Shown piece after piece: positions 9,890 to 20,089 of a DNA stretch of 64,000 nucleotides. The stretch is from Thermodesulfovibrio sp. 3907-1M (GTDB lineage: Bacteria > Nitrospirota > Thermodesulfovibrionia > Thermodesulfovibrionales > Thermodesulfovibrionaceae), in the NCBI RefSeq assembly GCF_040450955.1, contig NZ_CP144373.1, positions 848,486 to 912,485 of the forward strand. The letters run 5' to 3'. The notes under the pieces were generated by a model. That model was not told the origin of the DNA. It searched no databases and was given only the letters and a program-made list of their open reading frames with translations. Position 1 is the first letter of the stretch. Each line of letters starts with the position of its first letter. The position numbers and the translations under genes were made by a program.

Positions 9890-11210
9890 TCAGGATTTTA
9901 TATTTCTTTCTCAAATAAGCAGGGATATCAATCTCATCCTCAATATCTGTAGGAATCTCTTTTGAAGGCTCTTTTAGAATTATAGAGTTTTCAGGCTCCT
10001 GGGTTTTTTGTTTTTCATCAACAGTCTCCTTTCTGCTGGTCTCAAAAGTATCATCAACTTCTTTATTGATAGAGGAAGTAGATAAGCTTTTTTCTAAATC
10101 TGATTGATTCTCAGAAGTCCTGGTTGTAGAATCAACTTTCAATGAAGAAAGAGAATTAATATCTTTTGAGATGATTTTTTTTGTCTCTTTTAAGGAAATG
10201 TTGCTACTTTTTGGCATCCACTTCTCAGTGGAGCTTAAATTTATCTCCTCAGTTTTGTCTTCAAATCCTGTTGCAATAACTGTAACATATATCTCGTTTT
10301 CTATTTCTGACTTTATAACAGTTCCAAAAATAATGTTTGCCTCTTCATGGGCAACATCATAAACAGCTCCAGCAATTTCCTGAACTTCATCAAGAGTGAG
10401 GTCAAATCCTCCTGTGATATTTATCAGTATTCTTTTTGCACCTTCTATTGATGTTTCTTCAAGCAGGGGATTATTAATTGCTCTACGGGCTGCCTCAGCT
10501 GCACCTTCCTGTTTTGTGCATGTTCCAAGCCCAATTACAGCCTTCCCAGAGTTTTCAATAATGGTTCTTACATCTGCAAAGTCTCTGTTTATAAATCCGG
10601 GACTTAAAATCAGGTCTGAAATTCCCTGGACTGCTTGCCTTAAAATATCATTGGCAATTGCAAAAGACTTTACAAGAGGAGTTCCCTTTTCAACAACCAT
10701 GTGAATTCTATCATTGGGGATAATAATTATTGTATCCACATATTTTTTCAGTTCTTTTATTCCCACAACTGCATTGTGAAGCCTCTTTTTACCCTCAAAA
10801 TAAAATGGTTTTGTAACAACAGCAACTGTCAATATTCCCAGCTCTTTTGCTAAAGAGGCAATCACAGGCGCAGCACCTGTTCCTGTCCCTCCACCCATCC
10901 CAGCTGTTATAAAAATTAAATCTGAACCTTCAATACAGGAAAGAAGCGTATCTCTGTCTTCCAGTGCTGATTTCTTACCAAGTTCAGGGTCAGAGCCTGC
11001 TCCAAGACCTCTGGTAAGCTCCTTTCCAATCTGAACCTTTACAGGAGCCAGGGATATTTCAAGGTGCTGTATGTCTGTATTGACTGCTATAAACTCAACT
11101 CCATAAACCCCTGAAGAAATCATAGTATTTACTGCGTTTGTTCCTGCTCCTCCAACTCCTATAACCTTTATTTTTGCCACAGGTCTTTCCACTTCTTCAA
11201 TTTCAAACAT
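9873..11210 (-). CDS. ftsZ: cell division protein FtsZ
   Basis: Tubulin-like GTPase that assembles the Z ring. Of 445 residues, 1-320 are the GTPase/polymerisation core with GVGGAGTN (18-25) and the tubulin signature GGGTGTG (106-112). Residues ~325-425 are a Ser/Thr/Lys/Glu-rich flexible linker, longer than the E. coli one. The end carries a conserved tail peptide (DIPAYLRKK) that binds FtsA and other partners. The start ATG is preceded by GGAGGG. It follows ftsA by 21 bp in the dcw operon, and the downstream radical SAM gene overlaps its 3' end. Confidence 0.97.
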   Translation of the reverse strand: MFEIEEVERPVAKIKVIGVGGAGTNAVNTMISSGVYGVEFIAVNTDIQHLEISLAPVKVQIGKELTRGLGAGSDPELGKKSALEDRDTLLSCIEGSDLIFITAGMGGGTGTGAAPVIASLAKELGILTVAVVTKPFYFEGKKRLHNAVVGIKELKKYVDTIIIIPNDRIHMVVEKGTPLVKSFAIANDILRQAVQGISDLILSPGFINRDFADVRTIIENSGKAVIGLGTCTKQEGAAEAARRAINNPLLEETSIEGAKRILINITGGFDLTLDEVQEIAGAVYDVAHEEANIIFGTVIKSEIENEIYVTVIATGFEDKTEEINLSSTEKWMPKSSNISLKETKKIISKDINSLSSLKVDSTTRTSENQSDLEKSLSTSSINKEVDDTFETSRKETVDEKQKTQEPENSIILKEPSKEIPTDIEDEIDIPAYLRKKYKILNEKNI

Positions 11211-11231
11211 CTTTTCCCTCCTTCTTTGATT

Positions 11232-12506
11232 TTATATAAATTTTTTCAATCCTTTTTCAAACCACATTGCAATTCTATTAAATACCCTTTCAAAGCCTGA
11301 AGTTGAATCATTAAAATCTCTTGTTTTTATTGCATAAATAAAACTGCCTATGGTTGAAGAAAACTCAGGGTGATAAATTCCTTCTATTTCTTCTTCATTA
11401 AAAGGAGTCTCATCTAAACCAAGTTCATAAGCCATTTCCATGAGTCCTGCATCAGGTTTACCTATTCTTGCAGGAATTGATAGAAATCCTTCAGCCAGAG
11501 AAATAAAACCCTGCAAAAGAGAGGTTCCACCTGTAAATACTGCTGAAGATATTGAATCAAGAGGAATTGAATCAATCTCCTTTTTAATGATTTCAAGGAT
11601 TTCCTCACATCTTGCGTAAACTATTTCTTTTATTACATTCAGAGGAATTTTTATAGAATGCTTATCCAGCCCAACAATTTCTATCTCCTTCTCATTCTCT
11701 TTGAATTTCAAGGTACCAAAACTTACATCAGGCATCGCAACTGCAAACTGGGTTTTTATTCTCTCTGCTTCTCTAAATGGTATTTTTAAGCCTATTGCCA
11801 GATCATTTGTAATGTGATTACCTCCGATACCGTATGTTGCAACATGCTTTAAATAGCCATCTTGAAACACAGCAATGTCAGTACTTCCTCCACCAATATC
11901 AACAACCACAGTTCCTATTTCTCTGTCATGTTCTGTAAGAGTAGCTTCAGAGGATGCTATACTCTGTAACACTATCTCTTCAACTTCAACTCCTGCTTTA
12001 TTACAGCAAGTAACAATATTCTGAATGTGAGATGATGAAGCAGTTATAATATAAACCCTTGCTTCAAGCCTCAATGCCTTCATGCCAACTGGGTCTTTTA
12101 TCCCATTTACTCCATCTACAATAAACTCAACAGGCAAAATATGAACTGCCTGTCTGTCAGAAGGGATTCTCATAGCAGTTGCTGCTTCAATAGCTAAATC
12201 AATATCTTGCTCTGTCACTTCTTTTTTTCTTACCCTGACTGCTGCATTACTATACATACCTTTGATATCATTTCCTGAGACACAGACATAAGCTTTTTTC
12301 ACCTTTAATCCTGTAGTGGTTTCTATATCCTGTAAAGCCCTTTTAATAGAAGTACTCATTGCTTCCATGTCCACTATTTTACCTTTCTTTAAACCAGCAG
12401 AAGAATAACTTCTCAGAAAATTGATCTTTAGCTTTGCATTCTCAATTTTTGCTGAAGCAAAAGCTATTTTTGTCGTTCCAATATCTATTACTGCAATCTC
12501 ACTCAT
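11232..12506 (-). CDS. ftsA: cell division protein FtsA
   Basis: Actin-like ATPase that tethers FtsZ to the inner membrane. The 424 residues show IDIGTTKIAFA (phosphate-1 loop, ~7-17), the 1C subdomain at about 85-165, VVDIGGGSTDIAVF (phosphate-2 loop) and TGGTSLL (adenosine loop). The C-terminal segment RIAMWFEKGLKKFI is the amphipathic membrane-targeting helix. It lies between ftsQ (10-bp gap) and ftsZ, the usual order. Confidence 0.97.
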   Translation of the reverse strand: MSEIAVIDIGTTKIAFASAKIENAKLKINFLRSYSSAGLKKGKIVDMEAMSTSIKRALQDIETTTGLKVKKAYVCVSGNDIKGMYSNAAVRVRKKEVTEQDIDLAIEAATAMRIPSDRQAVHILPVEFIVDGVNGIKDPVGMKALRLEARVYIITASSSHIQNIVTCCNKAGVEVEEIVLQSIASSEATLTEHDREIGTVVVDIGGGSTDIAVFQDGYLKHVATYGIGGNHITNDLAIGLKIPFREAERIKTQFAVAMPDVSFGTLKFKENEKEIEIVGLDKHSIKIPLNVIKEIVYARCEEILEIIKKEIDSIPLDSISSAVFTGGTSLLQGFISLAEGFLSIPARIGKPDAGLMEMAYELGLDETPFNEEEIEGIYHPEFSSTIGSFIYAIKTRDFNDSTSGFERVFNRIAMWFEKGLKKFI

Positions 12507-12516
12507 TCTTCAAATC

Positions 12517-13224
12517 CTACTGAACTGGCTTTACTATTACTCTATCAGGAAACCTTAAATCAACGTATTGCACCTGTAACCCTCTTTTTTGAATTTCAGC
12601 ATTAACAATGAGATACTTGGCAAACTTTATCTCAAAGTCTCCCTTACCTACAATAATTGGAAAATCATTTATGTAAAGAGTAAGAGTATCTGGATTATTG
12701 CCTGTTATGGTTACTTCATCTTCAGGTTTTATAAAGCCCTTATTGTTAATAAAATTCAGTAACTTCACAGCTTCTTCAATAGTCTCCCTGTTTTTAAAGG
12801 GATCAATATTTTTTATAACTGGCAGTAACAAAGGCTTAGGATTCTGTGATGCCTGAATCTCTTGCGTAAAATCCTCAAGAACCTGAGCTTCATAATCAAT
12901 TAAATAGGCTTTTTCATTAAAAATGGCAACAGCAACTGGACTGGATTCTTTTATATAAATAGTTATTGTGCCATTTAAATCTTTCCTTACTATCGCATCT
13001 TTTATCCACGGCGTTTTTTTTAGTCTTTCGTATAAGCTCTTAGATGATGGATAAATCACAGAACTTCCCTCTTTTATGCCTATGATTGATTTGATTTCTT
13101 TTTCATTAAGATGTTTGTTGCCAATAATTACAATACGCTTTACAGTAAGTCCTTCAGAATATAAAAATGCTACCATTAAAACGAAAAAAACTCCCACGAG
13201 AATTATCCACTTCTTATTCTTCAT
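12517..13224 (-). CDS. ftsQ: cell division protein FtsQ/DivIB
   Basis: Bitopic inner-membrane divisome protein. It has 235 residues: a short cytoplasmic start, one transmembrane segment (~5-24), then a POTRA domain beginning [19 protein letters not shown] and a beta domain ending FPDRVIVKP. The ATG overlaps the end of ddl by 11 bp. FtsQ sequences diverge strongly, so position between ddl and ftsA supports the call as much as sequence does. Confidence 0.93.
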   Translation of the reverse strand: MKNKKWIILVGVFFVLMVAFLYSEGLTVKRIVIIGNKHLNEKEIKSIIGIKEGSSVIYPSSKSLYERLKKTPWIKDAIVRKDLNGTITIYIKESSPVAVAIFNEKAYLIDYEAQVLEDFTQEIQASQNPKPLLLPVIKNIDPFKNRETIEEAVKLLNFINNKGFIKPEDEVTITGNNPDTLTLYINDFPIIVGKGDFEIKFAKYLIVNAEIQKRGLQVQYVDLRFPDRVIVKPVQ

Positions 13225-14125
13225 CTTTCAGTGCAAGCTCAAGGATTTCTTTAACAAGACTTTTAAAATCATAACCTGCAAGAGACGCTATTTTGGGTAA
13301 AAGTGAAGTCTCTGTCATTCCAGGGATTGTATTTACTTCAAGAACATAAACATTATTTTCCTTATCAACGAGCATGTCAACTCTTGTAGCACCCTTACAG
13401 CCCAATGCCTGATGAGCTTTCAGTGCAAGCTCTTTAAGTTTTTCATAAAGAGAAGCATCTATCTCTGGAGGAAGTATATAATCAGTGAGTCCCTTTGTAT
13501 ATTTTGCTTCGTAGCTGTAAAAGCCCTTTTTAGGTCTTACCTCAACTCCTCCAAGAGCTTTGTTTCCAAGAACACCAATGTGAACTTCTTTACCTTCAAT
13601 GTATTTTTCTAAAATTGCCCTGTTTCCATATTGAAAGGCTTCTTTAAGAGCTTCATCAAGCTCTTTTTCGCTTCGGACAATATTTACTCCTACTGAAGAG
13701 CCTTCGTGTGCAGGTTTTACAACAAGAGGAAAACTGAGAGGCTGAAGGCTGAAGGCTGAAGAAAGATAATCAATTTTATAAACTGTTTTGAATGGAGGAA
13801 CAGGGATGCCATGATATAGAAATACTTTCTTTGTTGCTTCTTTGTCCATTGCCAGAGCTGATGCAAGAACTCCTGAACCAGTATACGGAATCCCCATAAC
13901 TTCAAGCATTCCCTGAACTCCGCCATTTTCTCCCCATCCACCATGAAGGACCAGAAAGGCCACCTCAATTTTTTCCTGTTTTATTTTCTCACATAGGTCA
14001 CTGCCTGCATCTATAAAAATCGCATTAAATCCGAGTTCCCTTAAAGCATTAAAAACTGCCTGTCCACTTCTAAGAGATACCTCTCTTTCCGATGATATTC
14101 CTCCAGCTATTACACCAACTCTCAT
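13214..14125 (-). CDS. ddl: D-alanine--D-alanine ligase
   Basis: ATP-grasp enzyme that makes the D-Ala-D-Ala dipeptide for peptidoglycan. It has 303 residues, with [14 protein letters not shown] at the N-terminus, HGGWGENG and PYTGSG in the middle, the ATP-grasp segment [15 protein letters not shown] and the C-terminal EVNTIPGMT. The linker before PLVVKP (SLQPLS region) is encoded by a triple 7-bp repeat GGCTGAA (13740-13760, plus-strand reading), which looks like a small slippage expansion. It overlaps murB by 4 bp and ftsQ by 11 bp. Confidence 0.96.
   Translation of the reverse strand: MRVGVIAGGISSEREVSLRSGQAVFNALRELGFNAIFIDAGSDLCEKIKQEKIEVAFLVLHGGWGENGGVQGMLEVMGIPYTGSGVLASALAMDKEATKKVFLYHGIPVPPFKTVYKIDYLSSAFSLQPLSFPLVVKPAHEGSSVGVNIVRSEKELDEALKEAFQYGNRAILEKYIEGKEVHIGVLGNKALGGVEVRPKKGFYSYEAKYTKGLTDYILPPEIDASLYEKLKELALKAHQALGCKGATRVDMLVDKENNVYVLEVNTIPGMTETSLLPKIASLAGYDFKSLVKEILELALKDEE
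13740..13760. repeat. three tandem GGCTGAA heptamers inside ddl
   Basis: Three perfect copies of GGCTGAA lie head to tail inside ddl. They add seven codons, so the frame is kept. They fall in the variable linker just before the ATP-grasp segment PLVVKPA. Gain or loss of a single unit would shift the frame of an essential gene. Confidence 0.8.
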
Positions 14126-15009
14126 AAAATCCCCCCTAAAATTTTTATCTCAGGTTCTAATTCAATAGAAAAAAGCTTGAATACTTTTTCTCTAACAATA
14201 TCCATTAATCTCAGAAAATCACTTGCTTTACCACTGCCAGCATTTATAAAGTAGTTAGCATGAACAGAACTTACAACTATATCTCCAATTCTCATTCCCT
14301 TTAATCCTGCTTTATCTATTAAAGCACCTGCTGAGTGTCCTTCAGGATTCTTAAATACACAACCCGCAGACCTCTCTTTTAAAGGTTGTGTTTCCATTTT
14401 TTTCTTAAGAAACTCCTTCATTTTTTGAAAAGGCTCACCACTTTTTAAGTTAAATCTGGCAGATTTAATAATCCATGATTCAGGCAGTCCTGAACTTCTG
14501 TATTTAAAATTCATATTCTGCTTTTTTAAAACCTTTATCTCAAGGTCATCAGTAATAACTTCCACTTCCTCAAGGCTGTCCTTTATTTCATATCCAAAAG
14601 AGCCTGCATTGCCTTTCACAGCACCTCCGACTGTTCCTGGGATACCAACAAGTCCTTCCATACCTGAAAGACTTCTTTTCAAAACAAAGGCAGCAAGCCT
14701 TTGAAGCTTTACTCCAGCTGAAGCCCTGATTTTAAATTCTTCAATATCTATTCTGTTCATTCTTTTTGTATTGATTACCACTCCTCTAAATCCACTATCA
14801 CTTACGAGTAAGTTACTACCTCCTCCTATAACATAATAGGCTAATCCCTCGTTTTTTATTACTTCAATCAATTCCACAATACTGTCTTCCTCTGAAAATA
14901 CTATTAAATCAGCCTGTCCTCCAACTCTCAAAGTGGTATACTCAGAGAGCGGCTCATTTTTTTTATAAATAATTCCCTTTTCTTTGCAGAAAATTTCAAT
15001 ATTTCTCAT
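14122..15009 (-). CDS. murB: UDP-N-acetylenolpyruvoylglucosamine reductase
   Basis: FAD- and NADPH-dependent reductase that makes UDP-MurNAc. The 295 residues are typical of the shorter type II MurB. Visible are the FAD-binding stretch [14 protein letters not shown] (~58-71), [15 protein letters not shown] (~121-135) and the catalytic region [16 protein letters not shown] (~223-238), followed by HANYFINAG. It overlaps murC upstream and ddl downstream by 4 bp each, so the three are coupled. Confidence 0.96.
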   Translation of the reverse strand: MRNIEIFCKEKGIIYKKNEPLSEYTTLRVGGQADLIVFSEEDSIVELIEVIKNEGLAYYVIGGGSNLLVSDSGFRGVVINTKRMNRIDIEEFKIRASAGVKLQRLAAFVLKRSLSGMEGLVGIPGTVGGAVKGNAGSFGYEIKDSLEEVEVITDDLEIKVLKKQNMNFKYRSSGLPESWIIKSARFNLKSGEPFQKMKEFLKKKMETQPLKERSAGCVFKNPEGHSAGALIDKAGLKGMRIGDIVVSSVHANYFINAGSGKASDFLRLMDIVREKVFKLFSIELEPEIKILGGIL

Positions 15010-16376
15010 AGCCTTTCCAGCAGAGCTTCACCAATTTTATAAACATCTCCTGCTCCAATGGTGAAAACCACATCTCCTTCTTTCAGCTCCTTCAAAATAT
15101 CATCTTTAATTTTTTCTTTATCAGGATTGAATCTAACATTAACATGCGCAGCTTTTAGCTTTTCGTATAAAATTTCACCACTCACTCCTTCAATAGGAGG
15201 CTCACTGGCAGGATATATATCCATAAGGAATAAAACATCAGTCTTTCGCAGTGTGCTTTTAAATACCTTAATAAACTCTTCCATTAAATCTCTTGTTCTT
15301 GTGTATCTGTGCGGTTGAAAAACTATGCAAAGTCTATCAGGTTTTAACCATAAAGCAGTTTTTAGCACAGCCTTTATCTCTGTTGGATGATGCCCGTAGT
15401 CGTCATAAAATTTTATTCCTCTTTTTTCTCCTTTAAACTCAAATCTTCTGCCAATTCCTTTAAAACTCTCAAAAGACTCTTTCACTTTTTCCAGAGGCAC
15501 TGAAAGTTCCTTTGCCACAACTATTGTTGCCAGAGCATTCAAAACATTATGCTTTCCTAAAACAGTAATAGTAAATCTTCCAAGAGATTTCTCTCTGAAA
15601 AAAGCATTAAAGGAAACCTTTGGTGGTGAATACTCAATATTTTTTGCATAAAAATCAAAGCTCTCATCAAATCCATATGTCACATATCTTCTTGTTAAAT
15701 GAGGAATTAAATCCCTTATGTGCCTGCACTCTCCACAAAGAATTGAAAGACCGTAAAAGGGAACTTTATTTGCAAACTCAACAAAAGCCTTTTTAATTCT
15801 TCTGAGATTTTTAAAATAATCAAGATGTTCTCTATCAATGTTTGTTATGACAGAAATAGCCGGAGTAAGCTTTAAAAAACTTCCATCACTTTCATCAGCC
15901 TCTGCCACAAGAAACTCACCCTTGCCAAGTTTTGCATTACTGCCAATTGACTTCAGCTTTCCACCAACAACTACTGTTGGATCAAATCCTGCATCAGTTA
16001 AAACAGTAGCAATTAACGAAGTAGTTGTTGTCTTTCCATGAGCACCGGCAACTAAAATTGAATATTTCAGTCTGCAGAGTTCAGCAAGCATCTCAGCTCT
16101 TGGAATGACAGGAATACCAAGCTGCTTTGCTTTGACAATTTCAGGATTATCAGGCTTTACTGCTGAAGAAAATACGACCACATCTGTTTCATCAAGATTC
16201 TCTTTGCTGTGTCCAATGAATATTTTTACTCCAAGACTTCTTAATCTTTTAACAGTATCAGACTCTTTTATGTCAGAACCTGTTACTGTATAACCCAGGT
16301 TATGAAGAACCTCAGCAATACCGCTCATTCCAATTCCACCAATACCAACGAAATGAATTCTTTTATACTGATACAT
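15006..16376 (-). CDS. murC: UDP-N-acetylmuramate--L-alanine ligase
   Basis: Adds L-Ala to UDP-MurNAc. The 456 residues contain the N-terminal Rossmann motif HFVGIGGIGMSGIAE (8-22), the ATP loop GAHGKTTTT (111-119), EADESDGSFL, NIDREHLD and the C-terminal FQPHRYTRT. Lengths and motifs are standard for the family. It starts 14 bp inside murG and overlaps murB by 4 bp. Confidence 0.97.
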   Translation of the reverse strand: MYQYKRIHFVGIGGIGMSGIAEVLHNLGYTVTGSDIKESDTVKRLRSLGVKIFIGHSKENLDETDVVVFSSAVKPDNPEIVKAKQLGIPVIPRAEMLAELCRLKYSILVAGAHGKTTTTSLIATVLTDAGFDPTVVVGGKLKSIGSNAKLGKGEFLVAEADESDGSFLKLTPAISVITNIDREHLDYFKNLRRIKKAFVEFANKVPFYGLSILCGECRHIRDLIPHLTRRYVTYGFDESFDFYAKNIEYSPPKVSFNAFFREKSLGRFTITVLGKHNVLNALATIVVAKELSVPLEKVKESFESFKGIGRRFEFKGEKRGIKFYDDYGHHPTEIKAVLKTALWLKPDRLCIVFQPHRYTRTRDLMEEFIKVFKSTLRKTDVLFLMDIYPASEPPIEGVSGEILYEKLKAAHVNVRFNPDKEKIKDDILKELKEGDVVFTIGAGDVYKIGEALLERL

Positions 16377-17472
16377 TTCTCCTCCTTATCAGGGTTTCAG
16401 CAATCTCTATAATTTTTTCTCCTGCTTTTGGTTTCCCAAATGCAAGACTTGCTCTCTGCATCTCTTTTATGACTTCTGGATTATTTAAAATCTCGTTGAT
16501 CTTTTTTGCAAGGCTCTTTCCATTTAAATCCCTGTCAAGAATAAGTTCACAGGCACCACGGCTGAGAAGTCTTCTGGCATTCATCTCCTGATGATTGTAT
16601 GCAGCATAAGGATATGGAATCAAAATTGATGCTTTACCAATGGCTGTAATCTCTGCTACAGTGGAGGCTCCTGCCCTTGAAATTACTAAATCTGCTACAC
16701 TGTAAGCCTCTGCCATCTCATATATAAAGGGCAAAACAGTTGCCTTAAATGAAAGATTTTTATATTCAGTAGAAACCCAGTTTAAATCATACTCACCTGT
16801 TTGATGTATTATCTGGATTCTGTCTTTCAATGGAAGTAAATATGAAAGAGCTTCTGTCATAGCTTTGTTTATTTTTCTTGCGCCAAGACTTCCTCCAAAA
16901 ACCAGTATAGTGAGTTTTCCTTCTTCTATATTAAAAATCCTTTTTGCTTTTTCTGAATCAGCTTCAAGAATCTTCTTCCTTATTGGAGTTCCTGTGAGAT
17001 AAACTTTTTGTTTCGGAAAATAATCAATGGTTTCAGGATAGGTTATAGCAATTGCTGAAGCAACCCTTCCAAGTATTTTATTTGCCAGTCCTGGAACAGT
17101 ATTCTGTTCAAGAATAATTGAAGGAATTTTTTTTAAAGCCGCTATTAAAACAACAGGAAAGGAAGCATATCCTCCTACTCCAAACACCACATCAGGTGAA
17201 AAGGAACTTATAATCTCTTTTGATTCAGAGATTGATTTAAAAAGACTAATGACAGCCTTAAGTTTCTGTGTTGCAGACTTTCCAACAAACCCCTGAATAG
17301 ATATAAATTTCAACTCGTATTTTGTTTTAGGAATAACCTTTGCTTCCAGTCCCTTTTGAGTTCCTACAAAAATAATTTGAGCCTCTGGATGTCTCTCTTG
17401 AATTGTCTCTGCAAGAGCCACTCCGGGGAAAAGATGTCCTCCTGTTCCACCACCAGCTATGATAACTTTCAT
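16363..17472 (-). CDS. murG: MurG glycosyltransferase (lipid II synthesis)
   Basis: Peripheral inner-membrane GT-B transferase that adds GlcNAc to lipid I. It has 369 residues, with GGGTGGH (7-13) at the N-terminus, GVGGYAS (~98), EQNTVPG, the donor-side loop FGGSLGARKIN and the UDP-GlcNAc motif SRAGASTVAEI (~264-274). The ATG overlaps the ftsW stop by 4 bp. Confidence 0.97.
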   Translation of the reverse strand: MKVIIAGGGTGGHLFPGVALAETIQERHPEAQIIFVGTQKGLEAKVIPKTKYELKFISIQGFVGKSATQKLKAVISLFKSISESKEIISSFSPDVVFGVGGYASFPVVLIAALKKIPSIILEQNTVPGLANKILGRVASAIAITYPETIDYFPKQKVYLTGTPIRKKILEADSEKAKRIFNIEEGKLTILVFGGSLGARKINKAMTEALSYLLPLKDRIQIIHQTGEYDLNWVSTEYKNLSFKATVLPFIYEMAEAYSVADLVISRAGASTVAEITAIGKASILIPYPYAAYNHQEMNARRLLSRGACELILDRDLNGKSLAKKINEILNNPEVIKEMQRASLAFGKPKAGEKIIEIAETLIRRRNVSV

Positions 17473-18644
17473 GAGAATCTTTTACCTCTCCAGTAGTTGT
17501 ATTTTCTTAATTTTGTTTTTCTCTGAGGTAATACCTCTACCAAGCCTTTAGCTGAATTGAATCTTGAAAGATTAAGTAAGATTCCAATAGCTATGAGATT
17601 AACCACCAAAGCAGACCCCCCATAGCTGATAAAAGGCAGTGGAAGACCTTTTGTTGGTGCCATGCCTGTTACAACAGCAAAGTTTATCAATGCCTGAATA
17701 GAAATCATAGTTGTAATCCCTGATGCGAGAAAGTAATAAAAAGGTTCAGACTGTCTCATAGCAATGCTTAATCCTCTGACACATATCAAAAAAAACAAAA
17801 CAACCACCGTAGCTGCTCCAATAAATCCCATCTCTTCACCAATGTGAGCAAATATAAAATCTGTATGTATCTCAGGTAAAAAAGCAAGTTTCTGCTTTCC
17901 TTCTCCAAGTCCCTGTCCTGTAAGTCCTCCACTTCCAAGAGCAATCAATGACTGAACAAGCTGAAACCCGCTACCCTGAGGGTCAGCCCATGGATCAAGA
18001 AAGGAAGTAATTCTTTTCCATCTGTAAGGCTCCTTAGCAAGATAGAATACAACAGGAATGGCAAGCAAAACAGTAGCCCCCAAAAATCTTAAGCTTACAC
18101 CTCCTATAAAAAGCATCACAAAACTAATTATTCCAAGCGTCATTGCTGCACCAAAATCAGGCTGCTTTAGAAAAATCAACTGGAAAATAGCCATCAATCC
18201 TAAGGGAATTATAAAATGCTTGATACTTTCTTTATTGTAGCCATCTCTACTCATATACCATGCAAGAAAAAAGACCATTGCAAGCTTTACAAGCTCTGAA
18301 GGCTGAAAGGAACTGGGCCACAGTCTGAGCCATCTTCTGGCGCCTCCTGCAGTTACTCCCAGAGGAGTAAAAACTGCTGCAAGCATTATAAAGGAAATAA
18401 TAAGCAGTGGGAAAACCAGTTTTCTTAATTTTTCTGGTGATAAAAAAGTAAAAACAATCATAAAGAAAAAACCTGCAATCAATGTAAAAAACTGCCTCTG
18501 TAAATAAATCATTCCTCCCTTATTTGCGTATTTTGCCTTAACAGAGGCTAAAACAGAAGTAGAGCTGTAAACTGCAACAAGTCCGATTACAACAAGCAAA
18601 GTCACTACAACTATAAGTGTTTTATCAATAGAGCCTCTTTTCAT
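17469..18644 (-). CDS. ftsW: lipid II polymerase FtsW (SEDS family)
   Basis: Polytopic inner-membrane glycosyltransferase that polymerises septal peptidoglycan with its partner PBP (ftsI here). The 391 residues show about ten hydrophobic segments and the SEDS signatures RWLRLWPSSFQPSELVKLA and ITSFLDPWADPQGSGFQ, and near the C-terminus PLPFISYGGSALVVN. The name FtsW rather than RodA rests on its place between murD and murG. Confidence 0.94.
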   Translation of the reverse strand: MKRGSIDKTLIVVVTLLVVIGLVAVYSSTSVLASVKAKYANKGGMIYLQRQFFTLIAGFFFMIVFTFLSPEKLRKLVFPLLIISFIMLAAVFTPLGVTAGGARRWLRLWPSSFQPSELVKLAMVFFLAWYMSRDGYNKESIKHFIIPLGLMAIFQLIFLKQPDFGAAMTLGIISFVMLFIGGVSLRFLGATVLLAIPVVFYLAKEPYRWKRITSFLDPWADPQGSGFQLVQSLIALGSGGLTGQGLGEGKQKLAFLPEIHTDFIFAHIGEEMGFIGAATVVVLFFLICVRGLSIAMRQSEPFYYFLASGITTMISIQALINFAVVTGMAPTKGLPLPFISYGGSALVVNLIAIGILLNLSRFNSAKGLVEVLPQRKTKLRKYNYWRGKRFS

Positions 18645-20089
18645 AATGAGTTCACAATATCCTTGAATACTTCTCCACGATGTTCAAAGTTCATAAACAT
18701 ATCAAAGCTTGCACATCCAGGAGAAAGAAGCACCACATCTCCTACACTAGCAATTTCTTTTGCTTTCAATACAGCAGATTTCATATCATCCTCAAAATAA
18801 TAGGGCACTAAATCTCCAAGAGCATCTGCTATTTTTTGCTTTGCCTCACCAATAAGCACTAAAGCCTTTAGTTTATTTTTTACAATCTCCCTTAACTGGG
18901 AAAAATCTCCATCTTTGTCTCTTCCTCCGGCAATTAAAATCACATTTCCGGGGAAACTTTCAAGGGACTTTGCTACTGCATCAACATTGGTTCCCTTTGA
19001 ATCATTTACATAGACTACTCCGTCTATTTCTCTTACATACTCCATTCTGTGAGGAAGTCCTGAAAATTCTTTAACAGCTTCTTTTATGCTTTCTCCTTTA
19101 CATCCAGCACAAAGAGCAAGTAATGCTGCTGCCATTATATTTTCAATGTTGTGAACCCCTTTTATTTTAAATCTGCTTACAGGAAGAACTGTATTTTCCA
19201 TCTCTGAAAAGATGCTTTCTGGAATCTCTTCTCTTGGGTTGAACCGAACTTCATTATTTTTTAAATAGGCTCCATAAACGCTTTGAAATCTGCTGAAATA
19301 AAAAACATGTGGAAGTCTACCTTTTCTCAAATAAACATTTCTTAAATGTTCAATGGCAGAGACTGTATTTTTATCATCCATATTAAGTATAAGATAGTCC
19401 TCTCCGCCCTGATTCTGAAAAATTTTTGCCTTTGCTTCAATATATTCCTTCATACCTGAATATCTATCCATATGATCAGGTGTAATGTTAAGTATTGCTG
19501 CAAAATCTGGTTTAAAACTTTTTATTCCTTCAAGCTGAAAACTTGAAAGCTCAAGCACAAGATAGTCTATATCAATTTCTTTGTTTAAAACTTTCAAAAC
19601 AGCCTCTGCCATAGGATATCCAATGTTTCCTGCCAGATAAGTCTTTTTGCCATCTTTTTTCAAAAATTCATAAACCAGTGTAGAAGTCGTAGATTTTCCA
19701 TTAGAACCTGTAACACCTGTTATCTTTATCTCTGGTTTTATTAAACTTAGAATCTGCCAGCTGAGTTCTATCTCACCAATAACTGGAATACCTTTATAGA
19801 TCGCTGAAACAATTGAAGGAGTGTTCAGTGGAACTCCTGGACTTACCACTATGACTTCAGCATCCTCAAGAGCTTCTGATGGATGCCCACCTCCTGTTAT
19901 TCTTTCCACACTCTCTTTTATCTGCGTTATCTCTTTTAAGATTTCGTCTTCATTTTTTTTATCATTTATAATTAATCTTGCACCAAGACTGCTTAGCAGT
20001 TGAGCTACAGCTAAGCCACTTTTGCCAAGCCCGACAATTGCTACTTTTTTATCTTTCAGTTCAGATAGTTCTTTTATTATTCTTTGCAT
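18641..20089 (-). CDS. murD: UDP-N-acetylmuramoylalanine--D-glutamate ligase
   Basis: Adds D-Glu to UDP-MurNAc-L-Ala. The 482 residues are somewhat longer than E. coli MurD (438). Present are the N-terminal Rossmann segment VAIVGLGKSG (~16-25), the ATP loop TGSNGKSTT (127-135), NITPDHMDRY, the segment PHRMEYV and DSKGTN in the C-terminal domain, and LLSPGCASFDMF near the end. It overlaps ftsW by 4 bp and the upstream carboxypeptidase gene by 29 bp. Confidence 0.96.
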   Translation of the reverse strand: MQRIIKELSELKDKKVAIVGLGKSGLAVAQLLSSLGARLIINDKKNEDEILKEITQIKESVERITGGGHPSEALEDAEVIVVSPGVPLNTPSIVSAIYKGIPVIGEIELSWQILSLIKPEIKITGVTGSNGKSTTSTLVYEFLKKDGKKTYLAGNIGYPMAEAVLKVLNKEIDIDYLVLELSSFQLEGIKSFKPDFAAILNITPDHMDRYSGMKEYIEAKAKIFQNQGGEDYLILNMDDKNTVSAIEHLRNVYLRKGRLPHVFYFSRFQSVYGAYLKNNEVRFNPREEIPESIFSEMENTVLPVSRFKIKGVHNIENIMAAALLALCAGCKGESIKEAVKEFSGLPHRMEYVREIDGVVYVNDSKGTNVDAVAKSLESFPGNVILIAGGRDKDGDFSQLREIVKNKLKALVLIGEAKQKIADALGDLVPYYFEDDMKSAVLKAKEIASVGDVVLLSPGCASFDMFMNFEHRGEVFKDIVNSL

